From NCBI GenBank assembly GCA_003149915.1, contig QAMK01000014.1, positions 1-38,408 on the forward strand: a stretch of DNA of 38,408 bases, in the 5' to 3' direction. The notes beneath the pieces were generated by a model, which was not told where the DNA came from, made no database searches, and was given only the letters and a program-made list of their open reading frames with translations. This DNA is from Bacillota bacterium. GTDB lineage: Bacteria; Bacillota_I; Bacilli_A; RF39; UBA660. Positions 8,127 to 15,981 of the stretch are shown piece by piece. Position 1 is the stretch's first letter. Every line of letters begins with the position of its first letter. Both the position numbers and the translations under genes were made by a program.

Positions 8127-9153
8127 ATCGTTTTAATATTTTCGGATGATCTTCTAAATAATCCGGGTGAGAATAAAAGAAATTCCTCCACGACTGATTG
8201 TATCTATTATGATACTGTTCTAACAACTTTTCATTTGCGAAAAAGTCGCGCATTGCAATCTCTCGAGAGAAAAAAAGTTGATTACAAATATCTTGAAATT
8301 GATTAACCTTAGAATAAATCGAAGAATCCTTCGTTATATAACTATTTCGAATATCATCAATCAAATCTGTTATTGTCTCATAAGCACGATTATCATCTAA
8401 AAATGAATTAATTGACTGGACCAATGTATCTGCATTCATACGAGAAGCATATAAAAACTCATTAACCGGGTAGTAACCATCAGGCATTGAAATCGTACTC
8501 AAGATAGGACTTTGTCCGTTTTGAAACAATTCATCATATGAAACAGTTGGCAGATTGCAGAATGTCCATAATAATGGTTGACACAAATCTGCCATAAAAA
8601 AAGGAGGATGGGAAATAGGTAATCCCCATTCACTACTCGGATGCGTTAAAATAAAATCAAGCGAATGCGTACCTAGTATATGTGTATACTGTGCTCCTAA
8701 TAAAAAAGTAAAGTAATCGTTTGCTACTTCATTCAAATGTTCGCCATGTGACTCTGTATCACCGAACTCGCGTAATCCAACCCAAACAACATCTCCTGCT
8801 TGATGTCTCGATAAAACATTCGTAAGCGCGTGACTAACTTCATGATAATAAGAAAGTTGTAATAAATCATAATATGGTGAATCTTTTCGAAAAGTAGAAA
8901 GAGAACGAAGATAAATCTGTTGTTTCGACATTGGATAAATCAAATACCTGCAACACCCTAATGCATCTGGATTTAAATTGGACATATCTGAACCAGAAAC
9001 TGACATAAAACTTTGAATATCATTTTCTAATGTATAACGTGTCTTTATATAAAGTTCTGAATTTTTCTTGCCAGAATGAAATTCTACATTTTCGTGAAGT
9101 GCCCGCCAAAATAATTGACGATCTTGATTTTTTTTTACATCAATTTCCATCAT
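8125..9153 (-). CDS. Putative zinc metallopeptidase (HExxH), uncharacterised
   Basis: A 342-residue protein with no signal peptide. HEVSH at residues 104-108 lies in the hydrophobic helix SYYHEVSHALTNVL. About 35 residues later comes LNEVANDYF, whose Glu (about 142) is well placed as a third zinc ligand, the gluzincin arrangement. The rest is helical and not recognised. The gene follows the HAD phosphatase by 5 bp on the same strand, so it is translated from the same transcript. Two adjacent ATG codons (9153, 9150) follow AGGTG. Peptidase activity is inferred from the motif only; it could be a domain that has kept the fold and lost the function. Confidence 0.6.
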   Translation of the reverse strand: MMEIDVKKNQDRQLFWRALHENVEFHSGKKNSELYIKTRYTLENDIQSFMSVSGSDMSNLNPDALGCCRYLIYPMSKQQIYLRSLSTFRKDSPYYDLLQLSYYHEVSHALTNVLSRHQAGDVVWVGLREFGDTESHGEHLNEVANDYFTFLLGAQYTHILGTHSLDFILTHPSSEWGLPISHPPFFMADLCQPLLWTFCNLPTVSYDELFQNGQSPILSTISMPDGYYPVNEFLYASRMNADTLVQSINSFLDDNRAYETITDLIDDIRNSYITKDSSIYSKVNQFQDICNQLFFSREIAMRDFFANEKLLEQYHNRYNQSWRNFFYSHPDYLEDHPKILKR

Positions 9154-9158
9154 ATCAC

Positions 9159-9863
9159 CTACTTCTGTAACTTTTTTTGAATTAACTTATGCACAGAAGA
9201 AACAGTAGGAATTTGATGACCAAATAAAGAAGGATTGCTAATTGGCATTTTATATCCATCGTAATTTAAGAGCATATCCAAATCATTTAAATTATCACCA
9301 ACTGTTACAACTTCATCTGGATGAATTAATTCTTCCACTGTTCGAATTGTACGACTCTTTCCATCTTTTAGCTTTATATAATTAATGTTAAAAAAATTCA
9401 TAATATCTAACTCTGGATACTGAGCAACAATTTCTTGCAACCGTAAATAATCCGATTTAAACTTAGTTAATTTTGTAACTAATTCCAACTCTAAAACATT
9501 ATCAAAATTTTGAGTCATACCAGAATAATCAAACATACATAAAACTTCACCCAAAGCGGTCCGAAAAATTTGGGATACAATCTCACGAGCAACATCGGAA
9601 TTGATATAAAAAGATTCTACAATATGGTAATCTTGATCAAACAAAATAGAACCATCATTACATGCTAAATAATCAAACGGAATACGATGTTCTTCAATCT
9701 CTTGTCGAATGGCAGGCAAAGTACGCCCAGTCGAAATCATAAATTTATTGCCATTATCACGAAATTCACGAATCGCGTCAATATTTAATTGTAAATTACG
9801 AATTCGAAATGGATTACAAGACGGATTCAAAGTTCCATCGTAATCACTCACTAATAACTGCAT
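9159..9863 (-). CDS. HAD-superfamily (Cof-type, subfamily IIB) phosphatase
   Basis: A 234-residue protein with all HAD signatures: DYDGTLN (motif I, nucleophile Asp7 and Asp9), STGRT (motif II), a Lys in KDGKSR (motif III) and GDNLNDLDML (motif IV). The cap lies between motifs II and III, as in Cof-type sugar-phosphate or FMN phosphatases. The substrate cannot be told. The ATG has AAGAAGGTG upstream. It sits between the tandem paralogue genes and the metallopeptidase in a same-strand run. A second 234-residue HAD protein of the same architecture is at 17031-17735. Confidence 0.88.
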   Translation of the reverse strand: MQLLVSDYDGTLNPSCNPFRIRNLQLNIDAIREFRDNGNKFMISTGRTLPAIRQEIEEHRIPFDYLACNDGSILFDQDYHIVESFYINSDVAREIVSQIFRTALGEVLCMFDYSGMTQNFDNVLELELVTKLTKFKSDYLRLQEIVAQYPELDIMNFFNINYIKLKDGKSRTIRTVEELIHPDEVVTVGDNLNDLDMLLNYDGYKMPISNPSLFGHQIPTVSSVHKLIQKKLQK

Positions 9864-9912
9864 ACAACACCTTCTTATTCTCTAACAGTATATGAGAAAA
9901 ATTAAAAATTGC

Positions 9913-11274
9913 TTAGTCAAAATTCTTTTGATTTACTTTCTCCGTAGGACTTGGAAAAATTTTTCCATCTAAAGTCAAATCTCCATTTGGATCAAAACTA
10001 CCATCCTTAATTCTTTTTGACGCAACAGAATAAAGTGTATAATTAAAAGGAATATCATGACGTTTAAAGAAATCTAAAATTGACTGTTTTTCATCATCGT
10101 TCAACTGATAAACAGAGTCTGTGAAACTGCCATCTTGTTCTTGATGAAACCTTTTCTCTTGAAATACCATACCAACATGATATAAACAACTAAATTGCTT
10201 ATACTGATCATAAAGACGTACCATTTTGCTGAAAGGACGATACTCTTCTTCTGGCATGATTTTTTTTGCTTCATAAAGTGTCTCACCTGTCGGTTGCCCT
10301 ATGTAAAGAGCATATTCTAACATACGATAACAAGAATTAGGGAACCCTTTTTCAGCATCCGCCTTTACGATGCGTGCAACTTTTTTAATTCTAGAAGATA
10401 ATAAAATATTTTCCATCTGGTACTTACTTGCCACCTGAGAGAGCAATTCTTGAACATCAGAATGATTTTCATCCTTTAAACAATCCAGCGCTTTCTCTAT
10501 TTCTTCTCTAGAAATCGATAATTGCTTACACAATGCAGAGATATCATGAGCATCCGTTGCAAGAACTCCTTCTAACAAAGTTTTAGCATCTTGAACCTTT
10601 TTATCATGTTCTACTTGTTGCAATTGTTCAATAAATTGTCTCATAGTATGAAGATTTTTCTTGATTGCTTCTTCCTTCTCAGCACCCTTCAATTCTGTTT
10701 CAATATATTGTAATGGTAAAATAACAAGTTTAGCACGACTAACCTTTAAATCTTTGCACAAAGCAAAAAAATCATCCGTATAACCACATTCACAAAATTT
10801 GCGATAAGCAATGGTAGCTTTCGTATTTTTCACTACTGGTGCCTTCATACTTGCCTTTACCTGACGATACTGCCTAGATTCTCTCGAAGTAGCATACTGA
10901 TTAGCATACTTTTCAGCATTAGCCTTCTCTGATAAAGTTAACTTTTCACCATTTAAAAAACGATTAAATTGATGCTCATACTCAGTAACATCAATATGCA
11001 AAAATTTAATAGCTTCTGCTCTCTTCACTTGAAAATACTTTTCTTCTATTTCAGGTGATTCTGGATGAAGTTGAACATATTTATAGGCAATCGGACGAAA
11101 AATAGTTGCATTAATACGAAAACCACAATAATCAAATGAAGTACGATTTTCTAAATAGCCAGGAGAAATATAAATAGAATACAATCCTTTTAAAAATTCC
11201 TCCTGTTTGGAATCTTGTTTGGAATCAGACAATTTTTTTAAATATAAATCGATTTGATCAATTACAGATGCCAT
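9913..11274 (-). CDS. Unknown protein, paralogue of its upstream neighbour (453 aa)
   Basis: Not recognised. A soluble, helical, Lys/Glu-rich protein. Two segments look like helix-turn-helix-type helical pairs: FFALCKDLKVSRAKLVILPL and ISALCKQLSISREEIEKALD. The C-terminal third (YALYIGQPTGETLYEA, then DIPFNYTLYSVASKRIKDG) lines up with LGQPINEVLPIAQ and HIPFCSAIYNAALRLYMNG in the neighbour at 11277-12671, so the two are diverged tandem duplicates. The ATG at 11274 follows AAGGAG at suitable spacing; the TTG at 11283 is too close. The start lies 2 bp past the neighbour's stop, which suggests translational coupling. The two products may form a heteromeric pair. Confidence 0.78.
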   Translation of the reverse strand: MASVIDQIDLYLKKLSDSKQDSKQEEFLKGLYSIYISPGYLENRTSFDYCGFRINATIFRPIAYKYVQLHPESPEIEEKYFQVKRAEAIKFLHIDVTEYEHQFNRFLNGEKLTLSEKANAEKYANQYATSRESRQYRQVKASMKAPVVKNTKATIAYRKFCECGYTDDFFALCKDLKVSRAKLVILPLQYIETELKGAEKEEAIKKNLHTMRQFIEQLQQVEHDKKVQDAKTLLEGVLATDAHDISALCKQLSISREEIEKALDCLKDENHSDVQELLSQVASKYQMENILLSSRIKKVARIVKADAEKGFPNSCYRMLEYALYIGQPTGETLYEAKKIMPEEEYRPFSKMVRLYDQYKQFSCLYHVGMVFQEKRFHQEQDGSFTDSVYQLNDDEKQSILDFFKRHDIPFNYTLYSVASKRIKDGSFDPNGDLTLDGKIFPSPTEKVNQKNFD

Positions 11275-11276
11275 AT

Positions 11277-12671
11277 TTAGCAATCTCCTTTCATACGTAA
11301 AACCTTAACTGGACTAGATACTTTGCTATCTTCTGTTTTAGAAGAAACCATTAAATTTCCATTCATGTATAGTCGCAATGCTGCATTGTAAATAGCGGAA
11401 CAGAATGGAATATGATAAGCTTCCATCAACTGAACTACTTCTCGCTTATGCTCCAAAGTTACTTGTTCTCCAGTTCCAGCAATCGGCATACCATTTTGAT
11501 CTTTTTTACAATGTACTTCAATTTGTTGGGCCATAAAATCATCCATCGTAGGAATAAATCCATTTGTTTGATTTTTTGTCAAGCGAGTATAGTAATTAGA
11601 AATAGATTTAAAATAATTAAAATCACTGCTAGATAATAATGACTGCGCAATTGGTAAAACTTCATTAATCGGTTGACCTAATTCAAAGATACATCTCAAA
11701 GCAAATCTCGGAGTAAACGTAGAATGATTTTGAATACTTTCTTTTGCATCGGCCATAACAGAGCGAATTCCTGAATACAATGGAACTTTATCCCCTGTTA
11801 CCTTTTGATAATATTGTTCATATAAAACTGGATTTCGTTCGAATAGAATTTGTGCTTCATTTTGTAATTCAGCAGATGGATTATGCAAATCAGACTGAAT
11901 AAACTGCGAAACATCTTGAGTTATTTTTTCCAGTTCTTGAGAATCATCATCTTTCGAAAAAGAGTTTGATTTCTTTTTCATTTGTTGAATTGCTTTCTTA
12001 TATTTTGCAGTTACTTCTGCTTTCTCTTCAGATGAAAGTAAATCCGACTTTAAATATTCCAAAATACGAGAACGAACCGTAGCCATGGAAAGCCCAAATT
12101 CTTCTGGCAAAGCCAGAAATTCTGGTGAATCAAATCCATATTGAATCGCTATTTCAAAAGATTTTTGTCCATCACGAAAGCGCTCCTGTCTTCTTTGAAG
12201 TTCCAAAGCCAATCTCTGATTTTTTCTACTTTCTTTAGCATTTTCATATAATGCTACTTCTTCCCTAGTTGCAAACTGTTTTACGTACATATCTAAAGTA
12301 GCTAAATTAGTCGGATTGGTATCCAAATGTAAATATTCCTGAAAAACATCTTGCAATCTTTGTACATCACGATGCATTACTTTTTCACTAAACTCTCGAT
12401 ATCTCGCAAAAAATTGTTTTTCTTCTACATCACTACATTTATCTCTTGCATAACTTCTGGCACTATTCATTATAAAAGCAACTGGTATTTGATATGTCCG
12501 AATAACACCATTTACACGCAATTTAAACAAACATGCATGTGAAGTAGCTTTCCACTTTTTTTCCGGCCAAGTCATAAAAAAACGATAGCAATTTTTTTGA
12601 ATTTGCTCTCTAACTTTCTCATTTGCATAATCGTATAATTGTAAAAATTGTTCATATGTATAATTTTTCAT
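11277..12671 (-). CDS. Unknown protein, first of two tandem paralogues (464 aa)
   Basis: Not recognised. The N-terminal part has an aromatic, basic stretch (YRFFMTWPEKKWK), then long charged helices rich in Arg, Glu and Gln. A helix-turn-helix-like unit (LALPEEFGLSMATVRSRILE) corresponds to the LKVSRAKLVILP unit of the downstream paralogue. There is no membrane span and no enzymatic motif. The ATG at 12671 follows AAGGGG by 7 bases. It has its own promoter (12702-12730) and heads a run with the paralogue, the HAD phosphatase and the metallopeptidase. The regulator-like helical units suggest nucleic-acid binding, but this is weak inference. Confidence 0.78.
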   Translation of the reverse strand: MKNYTYEQFLQLYDYANEKVREQIQKNCYRFFMTWPEKKWKATSHACLFKLRVNGVIRTYQIPVAFIMNSARSYARDKCSDVEEKQFFARYREFSEKVMHRDVQRLQDVFQEYLHLDTNPTNLATLDMYVKQFATREEVALYENAKESRKNQRLALELQRRQERFRDGQKSFEIAIQYGFDSPEFLALPEEFGLSMATVRSRILEYLKSDLLSSEEKAEVTAKYKKAIQQMKKKSNSFSKDDDSQELEKITQDVSQFIQSDLHNPSAELQNEAQILFERNPVLYEQYYQKVTGDKVPLYSGIRSVMADAKESIQNHSTFTPRFALRCIFELGQPINEVLPIAQSLLSSSDFNYFKSISNYYTRLTKNQTNGFIPTMDDFMAQQIEVHCKKDQNGMPIAGTGEQVTLEHKREVVQLMEAYHIPFCSAIYNAALRLYMNGNLMVSSKTEDSKVSSPVKVLRMKGDC

Positions 12672-12701
12672 AACCAAACCCCTTCTCCAGATAGGAAACC
12701 T

Positions 12702-12730
12702 ATTGTATCATATTTCCATAAATTTGTAAA
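12702..12730 (-). promoter_or_regulatory. Sigma-A promoter for the tandem-paralogue operon
   Basis: Minus strand TTTACA (12725-12730), 17 bp, TACAAT (12702-12707). The hexamers and spacing are identical to those of the promoter at 1226-1254. The -35 directly abuts the terminator of the upstream gene. Confidence 0.65.
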
Positions 12731-12757
12731 GAAAAAGGACTATTTGAAGTCCTTTTC
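12731..12757 (-). terminator. Terminator of the 162-residue membrane protein gene
   Basis: AAAAGGACT and AGTCCTTTT pair around a 6-nt loop, with a T-rich tail on the minus strand. The TAG stop (12740-12742) lies inside the hairpin. Confidence 0.8.
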
Positions 12758-13228
12758 GCGAAATTTTCTTAAATCATATGCTTCAGGTAATCCGCCAAGA
12801 GATACCTTAGTCAAATTACCACCATATTGATTTAAATCGATAAAATAAAATTTATCTTTGACAAATTTTCGTTTATTTTTTGTAACATAAACGTAATACT
12901 TTTTCAAATCCGTATACATTCTCACATTATCTTTTGTTTGCGAAGTAAATAGAATCGTTATTTCCCCAGTTTCTTTATTGATACTTGCCTGAAATGGCCG
13001 AATTGAAACAATCTTAGTCCCATAATTCATTATTTTAGAAATAAAATAAGCCAAAATGAGAACATTGAACACAATCATAACTCGAAACAACAGAGGATCA
13101 AAGTTAATGACAATTTGTAAACTTAAATCTCCCTTGCTATGATAAATATAAAACAAATAAAATGCATCAACTGCTATCATAAGGATAAAGATAAGCAAAC
13201 GAAGCAAAATACGGAATTTCTTTTTCAC
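12740..13228 (-). CDS. Small membrane protein with two N-terminal spans, unknown
   Basis: A 162-residue protein. Two hydrophobic segments (about 6-28 and 43-65) are followed by a basic cytoplasmic or outer domain of about 95 residues, rich in beta-forming residues (ASINKETGEITILFTSQ, YYVYVTKNKRKFVKDKFYFI). No family was recognised. The start appears to be GTG (13226-13228) with GGGGTGG upstream. It is followed by its own terminator, so it is probably monocistronic or the last gene after the MBL-fold gene, 55 bp upstream. Confidence 0.7.
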   Translation of the reverse strand: MKKKFRILLRLLIFILMIAVDAFYLFYIYHSKGDLSLQIVINFDPLLFRVMIVFNVLILAYFISKIMNYGTKIVSIRPFQASINKETGEITILFTSQTKDNVRMYTDLKKYYVYVTKNKRKFVKDKFYFIDLNQYGGNLTKVSLGGLPEAYDLRKFREKDFK

Positions 13229-13283
13229 ACTACACCACCCCTAAAATTGCCTATATTTTATCACAAGATAAAGAAAAAGGCAA

Positions 13284-13910
13284 TCATAACTTTATGACAC
13301 TCACTATATCAGAATCTAATTGTTTTAAAAAATGAACTTCATCTTCTTTGCTTCCGACAATACTTCCATAATGAATCGGTACAACCATTTTAGGATGCAA
13401 ACAGTTGACAAATTGAGAAGCCTCTTTCCAATCCATAGTGAATGTTCCACCAATCGGCACAAAGGCCACATCACAAGAGATAGACTCGTTTTCTTTTAAA
13501 GCATCCGTGTCCCCTGCATCATAATAAGTAACACCATCCAAGCGAATAACGTATCCTACCCAAGAAGCCGCTTGTGGATGATAAGGCTTTGCAACATTAT
13601 ATGCTGGTACAGTATGGATAGATAAATTTTCGATTTCTAATGTTTGATTCGGTTCAACTGCATACATTTGATTACTAGAAAATATCGTTTGAACTTTTTC
13701 TATGACATCCATGGGAGCTACGAATACCGTATCGTCCTTTTTAACTTTTAAAATATCTTCTACACTAAAATGATCATAGTGAGCATGCGTAATCAAAATG
13801 AAATCCGCATCGTGAAAGTCTTTTGGAACCTGATAAGGATCAAAATAAACCTTTTTATTACCATGAATACAAATACTGCTCTGTGTAAACACTTCTACAT
13901 TTTCTAACAT
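13284..13910 (-). CDS. Metallo-beta-lactamase-fold hydrolase (UlaG/YtkL-like)
   Basis: A 208-residue cytoplasmic protein. ITHAHYDHFS is the metal-binding HxHxDH motif, YYDAGDTDA supplies the bridging Asp, and PIHYGSIVG carries the C-terminal His. Short members of this type are usually annotated as UlaG-like or YtkL-like hydrolases of unknown substrate. The ATG is preceded by AGGAGGAG. The upstream AbrB-like gene ends 38 bp away on the same strand, so the two may be co-transcribed. Confidence 0.88.
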   Translation of the reverse strand: MLENVEVFTQSSICIHGNKKVYFDPYQVPKDFHDADFILITHAHYDHFSVEDILKVKKDDTVFVAPMDVIEKVQTIFSSNQMYAVEPNQTLEIENLSIHTVPAYNVAKPYHPQAASWVGYVIRLDGVTYYDAGDTDALKENESISCDVAFVPIGGTFTMDWKEASQFVNCLHPKMVVPIHYGSIVGSKEDEVHFLKQLDSDIVSVIKL

Positions 13911-13948
13911 ATACTCCTCCTATGTTTCTATTATAATTGTAACACAGT

Positions 13949-14365
13949 CTAACGATATGGGAAACTTGCAAAAGACTTAGTTTTTTGAATATGAGTGGAA
14001 TACTCATCCTGATTAGAAAATAAAAACACCTGATCAAATATAGCTTTCACAAAAACAGTTGGCTCTTTTAAAATAGATAGACAAGCCGTAGATAAAATGA
14101 TGCGATAATGTGCATCGACAACCCGTTTACTAAAGTCAGCTAAATAATATTTACGCAAAAGTTCAATATCCTTATCGTCTTTAATTTTCTGAAATAGTTG
14201 ACAAAATTTTTCATATGCCATTAACTCTACAAAGTTTTCTTGATACCCATTGATAAGAATTAAAGTATCTCCTTCTTCACGATAAGTAAAAGGTGGCAAA
14301 ATAATCCGTTTCTTTTGATCAATTGAAACCGTTGCTTGTCCTAACATCTCTTGTTCTGCAAACAT
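13949..14365 (-). CDS. MraZ/AbrB-like double beta-barrel protein (probable DNA-binding)
   Basis: A 138-residue protein with two similar halves. VSIDQKKRIILPP in the first half and RVVDAHYRIILST in the second each match the core of the SpoVT-AbrB/MraZ fold, where D-x-x-x-R-I-x-L-P is the signature. The length agrees with MraZ (about 140). Neither half keeps the Gly of the D-K-K-G-R signature, and the gene is not beside mraW/ftsL, so it is not the usual division-cluster MraZ. An AbrB-like regulator duplicated in tandem is the alternative. The ATG follows GGAGGTG. Confidence 0.5.
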   Translation of the reverse strand: MFAEQEMLGQATVSIDQKKRIILPPFTYREEGDTLILINGYQENFVELMAYEKFCQLFQKIKDDKDIELLRKYYLADFSKRVVDAHYRIILSTACLSILKEPTVFVKAIFDQVFLFSNQDEYSTHIQKTKSFASFPYR

Positions 14366-14388
14366 ACTAACACCTCCAAATCACGCCT

Positions 14389-14397
14389 ATTATACCA
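14389..14397 (-). promoter_or_regulatory. Extended -10 promoter (TGGTATAAT) for the MraZ/AbrB-like gene
   Basis: The minus strand reads TTTGGTATAAT, ending about 24 bp before the ATG at 14365. No good -35 was found. Confidence 0.5.
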
Positions 14398-14441
14398 AAT
14401 TTTCAAAAAATGAAAAACAACTTTTTTTCAGAAAGACACTC

Positions 14442-14450
14442 TGCTATAAT
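14442..14450 (+). promoter_or_regulatory. Extended -10 promoter (TGCTATAAT) for the 275-residue protein
   Basis: TGCTATAAT, a TGn-extended -10, lies about 20 bp upstream of the ATG at 14471 and is followed by the ribosome site AGAGGAGG. It is divergent from the promoter at 14389. Confidence 0.5.
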
Positions 14451-14470
14451 AAAGACAGAGGAGGATAAAT

Positions 14471-15298
14471 ATGAAAGTGTTGATAAGAGGGTTACTTACT
14501 ACAGTCATGGTTATTACTATTTTCTTACTTTGCTCTTGTACCTATGTAAAACAAATCATCAATGATGAAATTATCAGTCACATTGGAAGAGAGACATTTA
14601 CAACAGAAATAAGTGATTCCATCGAAAGTCAAATGCCAGAAATAGATGAACAGAAAAAACAGGAAATTAAAGATCTATTAGACAACAATGAACAACTTAA
14701 TAATATTGTAGACACTATTAGTGAACGAATTGTTGCGGATTTATCCAAAGATAAAATTGAAAACATCGATATTAACGATGATATCAAAACGTTTCTACAA
14801 GAAAACAAAGATTTGTTTATCGGTGCGATAGGCGATGAAATCAGCGAAGAAGAAATCGACCAAGCAATCGACGAAGCAATTAGTGAAACAGATTTCAATC
14901 AAGTCTATCGCGATGCTGTAAAAAGTGTACAAAACGATATGGATCAAGATATCCAAACCGTATTAGACGTATACAATTACATAACTTCACAAGAATTTTT
15001 AACGATTCTAATCATCGTATTCGTAGTTGCAATGGCAATCACTTTCCTATTACAAAAACCACACTACAAAGGAATTGTAAATGTAAGTATTGCAACCATT
15101 GTATCTGCCGTTTTAGTTGTTCCAATCGCTTTGATCATGAACATGATTTTACAAGCAATCTTAGAAGAAATTGATACCGCAATTGCATTAAACGCCAATC
15201 CAATTTGGATGAGTGCCGGATGTTTACTAGCAATTGGAATCTTGTTACTAATTGTCAAATATTTAATCGAACAAAAGAAAAAAGAAGTCGCACAATAA
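14471..15298 (+). CDS. Putative lipoprotein/membrane protein with helical outer domain, unknown
   Basis: A 275-residue protein. A hydrophobic leader ends in LLCSC-T, a possible lipobox (Cys24). An acidic helical domain of about 130 residues follows, rich in Ile, Asp, Glu and Gln. Three hydrophobic spans come next (about 177-197, 201-228 and 240-260) and a Lys-rich tail. Lipoproteins with three C-terminal spans are uncommon, so the first segment may simply be a membrane anchor, giving a four-span protein with one large outer loop. No family was recognised. It has its own promoter and a strong terminator, so it is a single-gene unit. Confidence 0.75.
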   Translation: MKVLIRGLLTTVMVITIFLLCSCTYVKQIINDEIISHIGRETFTTEISDSIESQMPEIDEQKKQEIKDLLDNNEQLNNIVDTISERIVADLSKDKIENIDINDDIKTFLQENKDLFIGAIGDEISEEEIDQAIDEAISETDFNQVYRDAVKSVQNDMDQDIQTVLDVYNYITSQEFLTILIIVFVVAMAITFLLQKPHYKGIVNVSIATIVSAVLVVPIALIMNMILQAILEEIDTAIALNANPIWMSAGCLLAIGILLLIVKYLIEQKKKEVAQ

Positions 15299-15325
15299 AA
15301 CGTACAAAAAGTACGTTTTTTATTG
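15297..15325 (+). terminator. Terminator after the 275-residue protein
   Basis: AAAACGTAC and GTACGTTTT form a 9-bp stem around AAAAA, followed by a T run. The stop codon touches the start of the stem. Confidence 0.88.
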
Positions 15326-15361
15326 AAAAATATTTTATAATAGAAAAGAGGATGTGAAAAT

Positions 15362-15919
15362 ATGACAATAGAAGAAATTGAAAAAGAAGTAAAAGAAAAA
15401 TTATCCCCTTTCCGATATGACCACAGTCTTAGAGTGGCAGAAGAAGCAAAAAAGCTAGCAGTTCACTATCATATCGACGAACAAAAAGCATACGTAGCAG
15501 GGATTCTTCACGACATTGCTAAAGAACTACCAGAAGAAGAAAGCAAGCAATGGATAGAAACGTATCACTTATCAAAAGAGTTGCTAAAAGAAGAAAATAA
15601 AAACATCAAACACGCAGATATTGGTGCTGTAATAGCAAAAGAAAGATACCATTTAGATGATGATATATGTCATGCCATTCAATATCATACGATTGGAAAC
15701 AAAGACATGGATTTATTAGCAAAAATCATCTATATTGCAGATAAAATTGGCAGAAAAGATATTCCAGATGACCTACTTCCATTAAAAACACTAGCATACC
15801 AAGATATCGATAGAGCACTTTTGTATTGTTTAGAAAAACAAGGAAAAAAATTACAGCAAAGAGGCTTTACAATGAACCCCGCAACCAAAGAACTATTGGC
15901 AAGTTTAAAACAACAATAA
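15362..15919 (+). CDS. yqeK: YqeK-type HD hydrolase (symmetrical Ap4A hydrolase)
   Basis: A 185-residue HD-domain protein. HSLRVAEEA carries the first metal-binding His, GILHDIAKE the HD pair, KHADIGAV and IQYHTIG the further His ligands, and IIYIADKIG the final Asp. This is the YqeK pattern; the family hydrolyses diadenosine tetraphosphate to two ADP. In most Bacillota yqeK lies between nadD and rsfS. Here it stands alone, flanked by terminators, which is a local rearrangement. The ATG is preceded by GAGGATGTG. Confidence 0.88.
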   Translation: MTIEEIEKEVKEKLSPFRYDHSLRVAEEAKKLAVHYHIDEQKAYVAGILHDIAKELPEEESKQWIETYHLSKELLKEENKNIKHADIGAVIAKERYHLDDDICHAIQYHTIGNKDMDLLAKIIYIADKIGRKDIPDDLLPLKTLAYQDIDRALLYCLEKQGKKLQQRGFTMNPATKELLASLKQQ

Positions 15920-15932
15920 TGTTGTTTTTTTG
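15908..15932 (+). terminator. Terminator of yqeK
   Basis: AAACAACA (15908-15915) pairs with TGTTGTTT (15920-15927) around ATAA, followed by T residues. The TAA stop lies in the loop. Confidence 0.85.
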
Positions 15933-15981
15933 TGTCATTTTATAAACAGATAGACAATAATTAAAGTGAGGAGGGATAAAA

